NCBI RefSeq assembly: GCF_003325355.1
Contig: NZ_CP030850.1
Coordinates: 3,472,001-3,536,000, forward strand
DNA length: 64,000 nt
DNA from: Runella rosea
GTDB lineage: Bacteria; Bacteroidota; Bacteroidia; Cytophagales; Spirosomataceae
Direction: 5' to 3'
The position numbers were made by a program, and so were the translations under genes. This document shows, piece after piece, positions 18,080 through 27,579 of this stretch (position 1 is its first letter; each line of letters opens with the position of its first letter). The notes beneath the pieces are model-generated. The model was not told the DNA's origin. It worked only from the letters and a program-made list of their open reading frames with translations, and ran no database searches.

Positions 18080-18577
18080 TTAGCGAATCATAGGAAACTC
18101 TCCCGAAGCATGACGTTGCCCCATCGCTACGTAATGAGCTGCACTTTCCAACAAACGAGCCGCCATCGACTCGGGAAGCTGTTTAACCACTTTACCGGGA
18201 GTTCCGAGGACCATCGAAAAATCGGGCACTTCCATCCCTTCCGTAACCAATGCATGAGCGCCAATAATGCAGAATTTCCCAATTTTGGCTTTGTTAAGAA
18301 TCGTTGCCCTCATGCCAATGAGCGAGCCGTCGCCGACCGTAGCACCGTGTACAATGGCGCCATGCCCGACCGTAACATCATCACCGATGATGGTGGGCGC
18401 CCCCTCATCAGCATGCAGTACCGCGGTATCCTGAATATTGGTGCGCTGGCCGACGATGATTTTTTCAACATCGGCCCGAATCACTGCTCCGTACCACACG
18501 GAAGCCTGCTCGCCAAGCGACACCTGCCCCATGACCGAAGCAGAGGAAGCAATAAAAACGGCTTTGTGGCTGTCCAT
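18080..18577 (-). CDS. Gamma-carbonic anhydrase family protein (YrdA/PaaY-like)
   Basis: A 165-residue left-handed beta-helix protein of hexapeptide repeats (about residues 8-130), followed by a C-terminal helix. VWYGAVIRAD, the histidine in VLHADEG and the two in VGHGAIVHGA match the three zinc-binding histidines of gamma-carbonic anhydrases. The usual N-terminal extension is short. The gene starts 21 bases after the end of glmM and is probably co-transcribed with it. Many YrdA-like members have no measured carbonic anhydrase activity. Confidence 0.88.
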   Translation of the reverse strand: MDSHKAVFIASSASVMGQVSLGEQASVWYGAVIRADVEKIIVGQRTNIQDTAVLHADEGAPTIIGDDVTVGHGAIVHGATVGDGSLIGMRATILNKAKIGKFCIIGAHALVTEGMEVPDFSMVLGTPGKVVKQLPESMAARLLESAAHYVAMGQRHASGEFPMIR

Positions 18578-18598
18578 AAAACGATGAACGTTTACTGA

Positions 18599-19993
18599 TT
18601 AACTTTGAATCGCTTCTTTGATGTCATCGATGATTTTTTGGGCTAGATGATCCGCCGTAGAAGCAGTTTCTGATTCTGAATAAATCCGAATGATAGGCTC
18701 TGTATTCGATTTACGCAAGTGAACCCATTCTTTATTGAATTCAATCTTCACCCCATCAATGGTATTGACGGGATTTTTGGCATATTTTTTGCTGATTTTT
18801 TCCAGTACACCGTCTACATCAATGTCAGCGGTCAATTCAATTTTATTTTTGGAAATGTGGTAACTAGGATAGGTACGGCGTAAAATAGACGCTGACTTGC
18901 CGAATTTGGCCAGATGGCTCAAAAACAAAGCAATGCCCACGAGTGAGTCACGACCGTAGTGCAAATCAGGATAAATAACGCCTCCGTTGCCTTCGCCGCC
19001 AATAACTGCGTCGTTGGCTTTCATCATTTCGACCACGTTTACCTCTCCCACCGCCGAGGCAAAATACGCCCCTCCTGCTTTCAGTGTTATGTCACGCAGT
19101 GCACCAGTAGAAGAAAGATTGGAAACCGTATTTCCCACTTTATTTTTCAACACATAATCGGCAACGGACACCAACGTATATTCTTCGCCAAACGGTTGAC
19201 CATCTTCACAAATAAGCGCCAGACGGTCTACATCGGGGTCTACCACCACGCCCAAATCAAAATCTCCCCGGGTCATTTCACGACTGATTTCAATTAAATT
19301 TTCAGGAAGCGGTTCTGGATTATGGGCAAAGTCGCCTGTGGGCTCACAGTTGATAAGTTTAATATTCCCTTTTTCAATGCCCAACGCTTCCAAAAGCATC
19401 GGAACGGCAATCCCACCCGTTGAGTTGACGGCATCAACGGCAATTTTAAAGTTTTTGGCAACGATGGCCGCTTTATCCACCAACGGCAACGCCAAAATCA
19501 TCTCAATATGTTTCTGAAAGTAGGAGTTATCTACCCGATAAGAACCCAATTTCCGAACTTCCACAAAATCAAAATCTTCGCTTTCGGCCAATGCAAGCAC
19601 TTCCGCGCCGTCTTGTCCTGAAATAAATTCACCTTTGTCATTCAATAGTTTCAGAGCATTCCACTGAATAGGGTTATGACTCGCCGTGAGGATGATTCCA
19701 CCAGTGGCGTGTTCAAGGGTTACGGCAATTTCAACCGTTGGAGTGGTTGAAAGCCCCAAATCAATTACTTCAAAGCCTATTCCTTGCAATGTAGAAGCCA
19801 CTAGTTTGGCCACCATCTCACCCGAAAGCCTCGCATCACGACCAATGACAATTTTTATATTAGCGGGATTTTTGCGTTTGAGCCATGTTCCAAAAGCTGC
19901 TGAAAATTTAACAACATCAATTGGCGTAAGGGAATCTCCCGTTTTCCCCCCAATCGTGCCACGAATACCGGATATAGATTTTATTAATGCCAC
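18599..19993 (-). CDS. glmM: Phosphoglucosamine mutase / phosphohexomutase
   Basis: A 464-residue alpha-D-phosphohexomutase that converts glucosamine 6-phosphate to glucosamine 1-phosphate for UDP-GlcNAc synthesis. The N-terminal SGIRGTIGG matches GlmM. Phospho-serine Ser105 is in TASHNP, the Mg site is DPDVDR, the sugar loop is GGEGNGG and the phosphate-binding loop is RKSNTEPIIRIY. Bacteroidota often have only this GlmM-like enzyme, which may also act on mannose phosphates. A TAnnTTTG element lies 38 bases upstream; the gamma-carbonic anhydrase gene follows. Confidence 0.92.
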   Translation of the reverse strand: MALIKSISGIRGTIGGKTGDSLTPIDVVKFSAAFGTWLKRKNPANIKIVIGRDARLSGEMVAKLVASTLQGIGFEVIDLGLSTTPTVEIAVTLEHATGGIILTASHNPIQWNALKLLNDKGEFISGQDGAEVLALAESEDFDFVEVRKLGSYRVDNSYFQKHIEMILALPLVDKAAIVAKNFKIAVDAVNSTGGIAVPMLLEALGIEKGNIKLINCEPTGDFAHNPEPLPENLIEISREMTRGDFDLGVVVDPDVDRLALICEDGQPFGEEYTLVSVADYVLKNKVGNTVSNLSSTGALRDITLKAGGAYFASAVGEVNVVEMMKANDAVIGGEGNGGVIYPDLHYGRDSLVGIALFLSHLAKFGKSASILRRTYPSYHISKNKIELTADIDVDGVLEKISKKYAKNPVNTIDGVKIEFNKEWVHLRKSNTEPIIRIYSESETASTADHLAQKIIDDIKEAIQS

Positions 19994-20030
19994 TTGTTTT
20001 TTTAGCTTTTTAACAATATGAAAACCGTTT

Positions 20031-20038
20031 CAAAAGTA
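20031..20038 (-). promoter_or_regulatory. Putative -7 element of glmM
   Basis: Minus-strand TACTTTTG matches TAnnTTTG, 38 bases upstream of the ATG. Confidence 0.45.
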
Positions 20039-20230
20039 GCAAAATTTAGGCACAATCGACTTAATGTTGTAAAATTGCCCTACTTTTACGATGTATGGCT
20101 ACCGATGAGATTGATATATTGTGCCCGTTCAAATCAGTATATTATTCTATTAGAATGCTATTCACCATTTTTTTTCTCCCCGAAAATCTATTAGTTAGTA
20201 CTTTATTAACATCTAACTTATAACACAATT

Positions 20231-20674
20231 ATGCGTAAGTGGTTATTCCTCATCATCTTCCTCCTCATTGTAGGCGGCATTCTATATTATATCTCCTTTG
20301 GTTCTTTCAGCGAAGGAACAAGGGTAGGCTCGCTGGTCAAGCTCAGCCGTCGCGGGTATGTATTCAAAACCCACGAAGGGCAACTGATGGTAGGGGGAAT
20401 GTCGGACGGTACTGGAACCTTCAATTCTACTACCTGGGATTTTTCGGTGCATGACAGTAACAAACAGGCCATCGAAGCGCTTGATCTTTCCCAAAGAACG
20501 GGGCAGCGGGTATCGCTTCATTACGAAGAGAAATTTTTTCAACTCCCTTGGAACGGTGACACCAAATACTTTGTGGTTTCGGTTGAATTGATCCCGCTTC
20601 AAAATTATCAACGTCCTGTTCTGCCAGTCCCTGCTCCTCAAACGACTCCCGCAGATACAAGCAAAGCACTTTAA
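20231..20674 (+). CDS. Conserved single-TM protein, unknown
   Basis: A 147-residue protein with one N-terminal helix (about 4-22) and a beta-rich domain (VKLSRRGYVFKTHEG, then WDFSV and LHYEEKFFQLPW). It ends in a Pro/Thr-rich tail. From memory, similar Bacteroidota proteins are labelled 6-phosphogluconate dehydrogenase in databases; nothing in this sequence supports that activity. It is likely an inner-membrane protein with a periplasmic domain. A short hairpin separates it from the next gene. Confidence 0.7.
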   Translation: MRKWLFLIIFLLIVGGILYYISFGSFSEGTRVGSLVKLSRRGYVFKTHEGQLMVGGMSDGTGTFNSTTWDFSVHDSNKQAIEALDLSQRTGQRVSLHYEEKFFQLPWNGDTKYFVVSVELIPLQNYQRPVLPVPAPQTTPADTSKAL

Positions 20675-20676
20675 TC

Positions 20677-20703
20677 GCACTGCCCCTTTGGCAGTGCCCT
20701 TTT
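20677..20703 (+). terminator. Short hairpin, weak terminator or attenuator
   Basis: An 8-base perfect stem GCACTGCC (20677-20684) with GGCAGTGC (20690-20697) and a 5-base loop, then CCTTTT. It sits five bases before the next ATG, so read-through is likely. Confidence 0.5.
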
Positions 20704-20707
20704 AAAC

Positions 20708-22306
20708 ATGCGTCTTCATTGGTTCAGTATATTCCTATTATTGACGGCTAGTTTGGTGTTGGTTCACTATTTGCCATTTTGGAAAGATGTCGAGTTTGGC
20801 GATGAAACTACCTACCTCGGCTCTGGTCTTTCTTTTTCCATTCCGTTTAAGGGCGGCGCCCAATGGGGCCCGCTTTATGCGGCATGGTATGCATTTTGGC
20901 ATTTTTTTATTCCAAATAGCTTAGATTTATACTATTTTAATTGGGCACTTTTGAGCGTTTTAGCGGGCATTACCGTTTTTCTTTTTGTACGTTCGTTGGG
21001 TGTGTCTTTGGCTGCCTCTACGTGGATTGCAGTATTATTTTTATTTTCTGACCAAAATGTACCCCTCAACCCCAAAATTTCCATTGCACCCTTCTGCTTA
21101 ATTCTGGGCGTATTAGCCCTGATTCATCTGCGGACTTGGTCTAATTCTCGCCGTTTTTTGGTCATCAGTTTGGCGGGGTTATTGTGCGCATACTGCCGCC
21201 CTGAGTTTTACATATCCTTTTTATTGGCCCTCATTATCGCCGTTTTTTGGGTATGGAAAGAAAAAGGCATTCTTCAACCCACCCTCATGGGCTGGGCTGG
21301 GGTATTCGTTATCCTTGCCATTGGCCTTCATTTGCTCTTTGGGAATCCCCTTTTTACGGGCGACGACAACCGTAGTACAGTAGCGTTTCAGCAGCACTTC
21401 GTCGTCAATTATTCGGCATGGATGAATCAGCCTGAGCCAAGTACCATTGAGGCTCAACTGCAACTTTTCCACAAGGTATTGGGCGAAGATGTTCATACCC
21501 TAACGGATGCCGTTAAAATGCAACCTAAATGGGCCATTAAGCATATTTCGACGAATATCATCCACACAGTTACCGCCAACCTGACCAATGTGGTCAGTAT
21601 ATTTTACCAAATCTTGTTTCGGGGGTGGTATTCTCCGTGGCGGATGGCCGTAGTTGCTGGTATTGTCTTGGTATTTTTGTTTTTAATAGACTACAAAACG
21701 ACCGCACGAAATTTCCGTAGAAAACCAGTTGATTGGTGGGGGCTCGTTGCCCTAATTACGTTGCTTATTCCTACATTGATTGCTACGGTACTTATTTACC
21801 CGCGCACTCATTACCTGATTTTTCATTTAGTGCTGGTCCTGTGGGTAATTGCTTTTGTACTGAATCGTTTATCTTTTCGTGAAATCAAAGCCATGCAGAC
21901 TTTCTCAGCGGCTTTTCTAGCACTGTTGGTTTTATCCATTTTTGTAACAATCCGCCTTCCCGAGTATCACCGCAAAGCCCCTACTCCGACCGCCGACAAT
22001 GTTCGGTTCATTACTCAATTAAACCCCAAAGCACGCCTTCGGGTGTTGGAAAGAGACTGGTACCGGGTTTATTTGAAAAAAGATTCCGACTGGATACACG
22101 TAGAAGAATATACGGATGGTGATTTTGCCAAATTTGTCCGGGATAAAAACATTAATTTTATTTTGATGACCCAAGATATGCAAAGTTATTTTGGCAAGGA
22201 TTCAGGTTTTGTCTCGTTCTTAAACCAATATAAATCAGAGGGTTTTGTTAAATTGCCAACAAATTCAGAAGGCGCTTATTTATTCATCAAACAATCACTT
22301 TTATAA
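20708..22306 (+). CDS. Polytopic membrane protein, GT-C glycosyltransferase-like
   Basis: A 532-residue protein with a helix near 5-22, then an extracytoplasmic loop with the acidic motif VEFGDETTY, then about ten hydrophobic helices to residue 410. A soluble C-terminal domain of about 110 residues follows. This layout matches GT-C enzymes that use polyprenyl-phosphate sugars, where the acidic pair in the first loop is catalytic. No specific family is certain. The stop overlaps the start of the CocE-like hydrolase (TAATG), so the two genes are translationally coupled. Confidence 0.65.
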   Translation: MRLHWFSIFLLLTASLVLVHYLPFWKDVEFGDETTYLGSGLSFSIPFKGGAQWGPLYAAWYAFWHFFIPNSLDLYYFNWALLSVLAGITVFLFVRSLGVSLAASTWIAVLFLFSDQNVPLNPKISIAPFCLILGVLALIHLRTWSNSRRFLVISLAGLLCAYCRPEFYISFLLALIIAVFWVWKEKGILQPTLMGWAGVFVILAIGLHLLFGNPLFTGDDNRSTVAFQQHFVVNYSAWMNQPEPSTIEAQLQLFHKVLGEDVHTLTDAVKMQPKWAIKHISTNIIHTVTANLTNVVSIFYQILFRGWYSPWRMAVVAGIVLVFLFLIDYKTTARNFRRKPVDWWGLVALITLLIPTLIATVLIYPRTHYLIFHLVLVLWVIAFVLNRLSFREIKAMQTFSAAFLALLVLSIFVTIRLPEYHRKAPTPTADNVRFITQLNPKARLRVLERDWYRVYLKKDSDWIHVEEYTDGDFAKFVRDKNINFILMTQDMQSYFGKDSGFVSFLNQYKSEGFVKLPTNSEGAYLFIKQSLL

Positions 22307-24180
22307 TGAAGTTTTTCCTGCTACTGATTGCCTTTTTTACCGTTTCTCCACTGTTTGCCCAATCGGAATGGGTAAAAGAAAATTACGCCAAAGTTGAGTA
22401 TGACATCGCCATGCGCGACGGCACCAAGCTGCACACCATCGTCTACTCACCCAAAGATGCCTCCGCCTCCAAAACCTACCCGTTTTTAATGCAGCGGACC
22501 TGCTACAGCGTGGCACCGTATGGTGACGGTAAATATCCAGGGCAATTGGGGCCTAGCAAATTTTTGATGCAGGATAAGTACATTTTTGTCTATCAGGATG
22601 TTCGCGGGCGTTATATGAGCGAAGGCACTTGGACAAATATGACCCCTCAGATTGCCAACAAAACCACCAAAGAGCAGGTAGACGAATCTTCTGACACCTA
22701 TGACACCATCGAATGGCTCCTAAAAAATATCCCCAATCACAACGGACGAGTAGGACAATGGGGCATCAGTTATCCCGGGTTTTATACTGTTGCGGGGGCA
22801 CTGAGCCAACATCCTGCCCTGAAAGCATCGTCGCCGCAAGCCCCCGTTTCTGATTTCTTTTTCGATGATTTTCACCACAACGGGGCCTTTACCCAAGGCT
22901 ACTTTTTAACATTTCCAGTATTTGGTATTCAAAACCCCAAACCCACTACCGACAATTGGTGGCTACCCGGACTAATCAATGCCAAAACCAAAGATGGCTA
23001 TCAATTTAACCTTGACTTAGGGCCACTCAAAAATTTCGATGCGTACTACAAAGACAATTTCTTTTGGCAAGAGCACAAAGACCATCCCAACTACGACGAA
23101 TTTTGGAAAAAACGTAGCATTATTCCTCACCTTAAAAACGTAAAACACGCGGTGATGACGGTGGGAGGCTGGTTTGATGCCGAAGACCTTTACGGGCCAT
23201 TGACAGTGTACAAAACCCTCGAACTCAATAATCCTGGCACCTACAACACGCTTGTGATGGGTCCGTTTGGCCACGGCCGCTGGTCGCAAGAAACGGGGCA
23301 CACGCTACACAGTAATGTTTACTTCGGCGACAGCGTAGCAACTTTTTACCAACGCGAAATTGAGGCTAAATTCTTTCAACACTTTCTAAAAGGAACTGGC
23401 GACGGCAAAACGGGGCTGCCCGATGCTTATTTGTTTAACACGGGTAAGAAATCTTGGGAAACATTTGATAAATGGCCCGCCGCCAATGCCGAAAAGAAAA
23501 TGTTGTATTTTCATGCCAACGGAAAGCTGTCTTTTGATGCACCCAAAACCGCCCGAGCATTCAGCGAGTACGTGAGTGACCCGCTCAAACCCGTGCCTGA
23601 TATCGAAGACAATACGCAAACCATGGGCTTTACTCCTTTCAACTATATGTCGGAAGACCAACGTTTTGCGGCCCGACGCCCCGACGTTTTGGTGTTCCAG
23701 ACGGAGCCATTGACGGAAGATATTACCTTAGGCGGAGAAATTATGGCGAAACTGAATTTCAGCACGACGGGCAGCGACGCCGACTTTTTTGTAAAACTGA
23801 TTGACGTTTATCCAGGAGACGAACCCAATCATGCTTATTTGCCGAACAAAAACATTACCCTGAGCAACTATCACCAGATGGTTCGCAGCGAAATCATGCG
23901 GGCTCGTTTTCGTAATTCGTTTGAAAAACCAGCGCCGCTCATCCCAAATAAAATCACCCCGCTGAATTTTCGTTTGCAGGATGTACTGCACACGTTCAAA
24001 AAAGGGCATCGTATTCAGATTCAGGTACAAAGCACGGTATTCCCACTTTTTGACCGTAATCCCCAAAAATATGTCCCTAATATTTATCTCGCCACCGAGC
24101 AAGATTTCATCAAAGCTACCCATCGTGTGTATCACCAACTGGGTGCTTTAAGCGGTGTAGAAATAGAAATCTTAAAGTAA
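22306..24180 (+). CDS. CocE/NonD family (S15) hydrolase, secreted
   Basis: A 624-residue enzyme with a cleavable signal peptide (about 1-19, ending LFAQ). The alpha/beta-hydrolase core carries Ser155 in GQWGISYPG, Asp in GGWFDAED and His in GPFGHGRW. A C-terminal jelly-roll domain (about 420-624) is typical of the X-Pro dipeptidyl-peptidase/cocaine esterase family. Substrates may be peptides or esters such as beta-lactam acyl groups; sequence does not decide. It overlaps the upstream gene by one base and ends at a strong terminator. Confidence 0.9.
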   Translation: MKFFLLLIAFFTVSPLFAQSEWVKENYAKVEYDIAMRDGTKLHTIVYSPKDASASKTYPFLMQRTCYSVAPYGDGKYPGQLGPSKFLMQDKYIFVYQDVRGRYMSEGTWTNMTPQIANKTTKEQVDESSDTYDTIEWLLKNIPNHNGRVGQWGISYPGFYTVAGALSQHPALKASSPQAPVSDFFFDDFHHNGAFTQGYFLTFPVFGIQNPKPTTDNWWLPGLINAKTKDGYQFNLDLGPLKNFDAYYKDNFFWQEHKDHPNYDEFWKKRSIIPHLKNVKHAVMTVGGWFDAEDLYGPLTVYKTLELNNPGTYNTLVMGPFGHGRWSQETGHTLHSNVYFGDSVATFYQREIEAKFFQHFLKGTGDGKTGLPDAYLFNTGKKSWETFDKWPAANAEKKMLYFHANGKLSFDAPKTARAFSEYVSDPLKPVPDIEDNTQTMGFTPFNYMSEDQRFAARRPDVLVFQTEPLTEDITLGGEIMAKLNFSTTGSDADFFVKLIDVYPGDEPNHAYLPNKNITLSNYHQMVRSEIMRARFRNSFEKPAPLIPNKITPLNFRLQDVLHTFKKGHRIQIQVQSTVFPLFDRNPQKYVPNIYLATEQDFIKATHRVYHQLGALSGVEIEILK

Positions 24181-24275
24181 GACAAACATCATTAACCTAA
24201 AATTAAGGTAATAATTGGGAGAGAATATGGAATGTTTTTCTAATTATTAAGACAAAAAATATACCATTTCATTAC

Positions 24276-24316
24276 AAAAAAGTGTTCACTAAGTCGATGA
24301 CAGTGAGCACTTTTTT
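24276..24316 (+). terminator. Terminator after the CocE-like gene
   Basis: A 15-base stem (24276-24290 with 24302-24316, one G-T pair) and an 11-base loop. A/T tracts on both sides would let it work in both directions. The rest of 24181-24486 shows nothing else. Confidence 0.8.
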
Positions 24317-24486
24317 GTTTATCTATTTGCAAAAAAGGATAATTTACGCCAATTTTATATATTGTTTAGGCAGTGCAATCACCTTCGACCTTACAAGGCC
24401 GTTTGTACACCGTCAATACTCACTAATTACCCTACTTCAGATTGAAATTATTATCTTTTTTTTCGAATGGCGGCTTCGCAATTCGA

Positions 24487-25071
24487 ATGGCGGTTTTGTA
24501 TATATGCACTTATTGTGCTGTATATAACAGCGCATTTTCGCAATCCAACGCCATTACGGTCAAAACTATTATTTGCCCTAACCTGTGCAAAGGTGAATCC
24601 GCCTATCTGCTTGTATTTGAAGCTACTCCGGGTAAGGTTTCAACCAACCACGGGACGATTCGGAATGATACAATTATGGGGATTTTGCCCGAAAATGACT
24701 TTAAAGTGACCCTTACTTTTACCTCTATTGATTCTTTGGTTTCTACCCAGACCGTTCCTTTACCCGTTTGCGACCCCATCCTTCCCCTTCCTCCGCTTGT
24801 AAACAGTCAAAGTCTGTGCGCTGGCACTTCCATTACCCCTTTCACGGCTTTTACCGCCGACGGAGCTACGGTTGATTGGTACGACACGCCCACTGGCGGC
24901 CTTCCGTTAAAGTCAGAAACATTGCAATTTACCCCTCCAAGAGCTGGCACTTTCTACGCACGTTCGCGATTTACCTCCACTGGTTGTACCAGTATTGCGT
25001 TTACGTCCGTCAGCTTAGAAATAAAAAAGGCAATGTGCCCCACCATAAGCATTAGAAAGGTAAGGAAGTAA
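24487..25071 (+). CDS. Secreted protein with one Ig-like (Ig_7 type) domain
   Basis: 194 residues from ATG 24487 (209 from TTG 24442). A signal peptide ends near SAFSQS. A first domain contains CPNLCKGE. An Ig_7-like module follows: NSQSLCAGT, VDWYDTPTGGLPL and a final TGCTS, typical of gliding-bacteria surface proteins. The protein ends CPTISIRKVRK. A 12-base sequence, TTCGAATGGCGG, is repeated 20 bases apart across the start region (24462-24473 and 24482-24493), which leaves the start uncertain. There is no type IX sorting domain. Confidence 0.65.
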   Translation: MAVLYICTYCAVYNSAFSQSNAITVKTIICPNLCKGESAYLLVFEATPGKVSTNHGTIRNDTIMGILPENDFKVTLTFTSIDSLVSTQTVPLPVCDPILPLPPLVNSQSLCAGTSITPFTAFTADGATVDWYDTPTGGLPLKSETLQFTPPRAGTFYARSRFTSTGCTSIAFTSVSLEIKKAMCPTISIRKVRK

Positions 25072-25104
25072 GGCTTTTGTTGACATCCAACAACTTAAAG
25101 CCAA

Positions 25105-26076
25105 ATGAAAGCCCTCCTTTGCAAACAATACGGCCCGCCCGAATCCCTCGTCGTAGAAGAATTGCCTGCGCTGCAACCTCAAAAAAATCAAGTCGTAATC
25201 TCCGTCAAAGCTTGCGGAGTTAACTTCCCAGATACGCTTATTATTCAGGGAAAGTACCAGTTCAAGCCGCCTTTTCCTTTTTCGCCGGGTGGAGAAGCGG
25301 CTGGCGTGGTAAAAGAAGTCGGGGAAGAGGTAAAACACCTTAAGGTCGGAGATAACGTGTTTGCCATGCCAGGATGGGGTGGTTTTGCTGAAGAATTGGT
25401 CGTAGAAGCCAACCGTGCTTTTAAAATGCCACCCGCGATGGATTACAACGTTGCGGCCTCACTCATGTATACTTACGGCACCTCCTACCACGCCCTCAAA
25501 GACCGCGCGCAGTTGAAGGCTGGAGAAACCCTGTTGGTACTCGGAGCGGCTGGAGGAGTGGGTTTAGCCGCGGTCAATTTAGGAAAAATCATGGGCGCAA
25601 AAGTAATTGCCGCGGCTTCAAGCGACGAAAAACTGGCATTATGTAAAGAATACGGAGCCGACGGGCTCATTAATTATTCAAAAGAGGACCTGCGCGAAAG
25701 CCTAAAAATACTTACGGGCGGCGGAGTCGATGTGGTCTATGATCCCGTAGGCGGCTCTTATGCCGAGCCCGCTTTGCGCGCCCTACACTGGAAAGGTCGC
25801 TATCTGGTCGTGGGTTTTGCGGCCGGGCAAATCCCTGCACTTCCATTCAATTTAGCATTATTAAAAGGAAGCTCAATTGTGGGCGTATTTTGGGGGGCGT
25901 TTGCGGAGAGAGAACCCAAAGCCAACTTCCAAAACATCACAGAGTTGTTTGAATTTTATCAAAAAGGAACCCTAAAACCCTATATTCAAAAAACGTATTC
26001 ATTGGCTGAAGCGCCGCAGGCCCTCAATGACATGCTTGAGCGGCGCGTAATGGGAAAGTTGGTAGTGACACCCTGA
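25105..26076 (+). CDS. NADPH:quinone oxidoreductase, MDR superfamily
   Basis: A 323-residue zinc-free medium-chain dehydrogenase/reductase. The N-terminal GroES-like half ([18 protein letters not shown]) precedes a Rossmann domain with the cofactor loop [12 protein letters not shown] (about 147-158). The C-terminal end VMGKLVVTP is typical. Members reduce quinones, enals or acyl derivatives with NADPH; the substrate is unknown. It lies 33 bases after the Ig-domain gene and ends at a bidirectional terminator. A second MDR gene (61307-62275) is in the same window but differs clearly. Confidence 0.88.
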   Translation: MKALLCKQYGPPESLVVEELPALQPQKNQVVISVKACGVNFPDTLIIQGKYQFKPPFPFSPGGEAAGVVKEVGEEVKHLKVGDNVFAMPGWGGFAEELVVEANRAFKMPPAMDYNVAASLMYTYGTSYHALKDRAQLKAGETLLVLGAAGGVGLAAVNLGKIMGAKVIAAASSDEKLALCKEYGADGLINYSKEDLRESLKILTGGGVDVVYDPVGGSYAEPALRALHWKGRYLVVGFAAGQIPALPFNLALLKGSSIVGVFWGAFAEREPKANFQNITELFEFYQKGTLKPYIQKTYSLAEAPQALNDMLERRVMGKLVVTP

Positions 26077-26081
26077 CAAAA

Positions 26082-26109
26082 CAAAAATGGGGCTCACGCC
26101 CCATTTTTG
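26082..26109. terminator. Bidirectional terminator
   Basis: CAAAAATGGGGC (26082-26093) pairs with GCCCCATTTTTG (26098-26109) around TCAC. It serves the oxidoreductase on the plus strand and the SusD gene on the minus strand. Confidence 0.9.
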
Positions 26110-26128
26110 TTACTGTTTGTTCATCTGA

Positions 26129-27559
26129 TTATTTTTTATCCCACCATACACGAGTGTATTGATCATCGGCACCTTGGCTGGTAACGATTGCATCATAGTT
26201 GGTCTTATTCAACGTGGGTGCCGTGGTCGGATAAGCCATACGACGAGGAATTTCGGTGCCCCCGTTCAATGGTTTCTCAGCAGGTTTCAACACTGGGAAC
26301 CCTGTTCTACGCCATTCTGCCCATGCTTCGCTATTTTGGTAAAACAGAGCAATCCAACGTTGGGTTGCAATTTGCTCAATAGCTTTTGCACTTGTAAATG
26401 CCACATCGGGTTGTGCTATGTACTTATCAAAACCGTCCGCTGTATATACGCCCCACTGCTCCATAGAAGCTTTGATGGCCGCTTCATACAACGTCTTGGC
26501 ATTGCCAGAAATCCAGCCCAACTGGGCAGCTTCCGCCTGCGCAAAAAGCACCTGCGAATAAGTCAACACATTGACCGATGAGTTTTGTTGACGCATGGCC
26601 GTTGCCGCCAGAGATACGTCCTGCGCTTTCCAAGTAGGCGGAAAAACGCCGTAAGGCACGCCACGGTACGCTCCGTTGATGTTTTTATCGGCAATCGCTG
26701 GCAAGCGAGGGTCATTCACTTTGTTTAAATAATCAACAAACGTACTTGCCACTGCAAAGTCTTTGCGGTTGGTCGTAATGTAGTTGTTGTACAAAGGATG
26801 CTCATTGTTGGCTTCTGATAAATATCCGTACTTTACGTTATCGGCATTGGAAGCAAGCAATCCATCAGCTACCGCCGCCGCAAACTCTGTTTTACCTTTA
26901 GCAGGGTCTACTTTAGATAGACGCAGAGCTGCTATGGCGCGAAGCGAGTTGGCGAATTTTTTCCAACGGGCAATATTTCCACCCAGCAAAATATCCCCTT
27001 GTACGGTTTTTCCACCGTCAAATTGCGCGGCGGCTTCCTTCCATTCTTTAAACAAATCAGTATAAATATCCTGTTGTTTATCAAATTTTGGGTTAAAATC
27101 TCCCGATGCCTTTAAAGCTTCCGAATAAGCGATGTCTCCCCAACGATCAGTCAGAAATTGGAAGAAATACGCTTTCAAAATACGGGCTGTCGCAATTTGG
27201 TTGGCGTTTGAACCCGTAGCGGCCGCATTACTTTTGGTAGCTGCATCGGTATTCTGCTGAATAATAAACTGTAGGTTCATCAAAGGTCCAGCATAGAATC
27301 CGTTATAATCGAAATTAACCGTTTTGTAACGCGATTCCTCAATGTAGGTTACATCACCGAAATGCTGTACGTAGAGGCCAGGCTGAATTCCAGTCACGGC
27401 TGCACCTACGTTACGTAGTGCGCCGGTCAGGATACTCGCCGTATTGGGATTCGATGGGCTGTTTGGGCTGATGTTCATCGTCCCAAAATTATCGCCGCAT
27501 GAGGTAGCTGCCGACAATAAGGCCGCTACGATGAAGGTATTTAAAATATATTTTTTCAT
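26129..27559 (-). CDS. SusD-like outer-membrane lipoprotein (SusD_2 type), operon B
   Basis: A 476-residue surface lipoprotein: lipobox-like ATSC (Cys21), then helical TPR-like SusD fold. The opening GTMNISPNSPS and the inner LTGALRNVG resemble the SusD/RagB-like group 2. These proteins lid the partner SusC pore and capture the nutrient. The gene follows its susC by 20 bases and ends at a bidirectional terminator. No glycanase or peptidase gene is linked, so the ligand is unknown. Confidence 0.9.
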   Translation of the reverse strand: MKKYILNTFIVAALLSAATSCGDNFGTMNISPNSPSNPNTASILTGALRNVGAAVTGIQPGLYVQHFGDVTYIEESRYKTVNFDYNGFYAGPLMNLQFIIQQNTDAATKSNAAATGSNANQIATARILKAYFFQFLTDRWGDIAYSEALKASGDFNPKFDKQQDIYTDLFKEWKEAAAQFDGGKTVQGDILLGGNIARWKKFANSLRAIAALRLSKVDPAKGKTEFAAAVADGLLASNADNVKYGYLSEANNEHPLYNNYITTNRKDFAVASTFVDYLNKVNDPRLPAIADKNINGAYRGVPYGVFPPTWKAQDVSLAATAMRQQNSSVNVLTYSQVLFAQAEAAQLGWISGNAKTLYEAAIKASMEQWGVYTADGFDKYIAQPDVAFTSAKAIEQIATQRWIALFYQNSEAWAEWRRTGFPVLKPAEKPLNGGTEIPRRMAYPTTAPTLNKTNYDAIVTSQGADDQYTRVWWDKK

Positions 27560-27579
27560 GATTCAAATGCGTTTAATGC

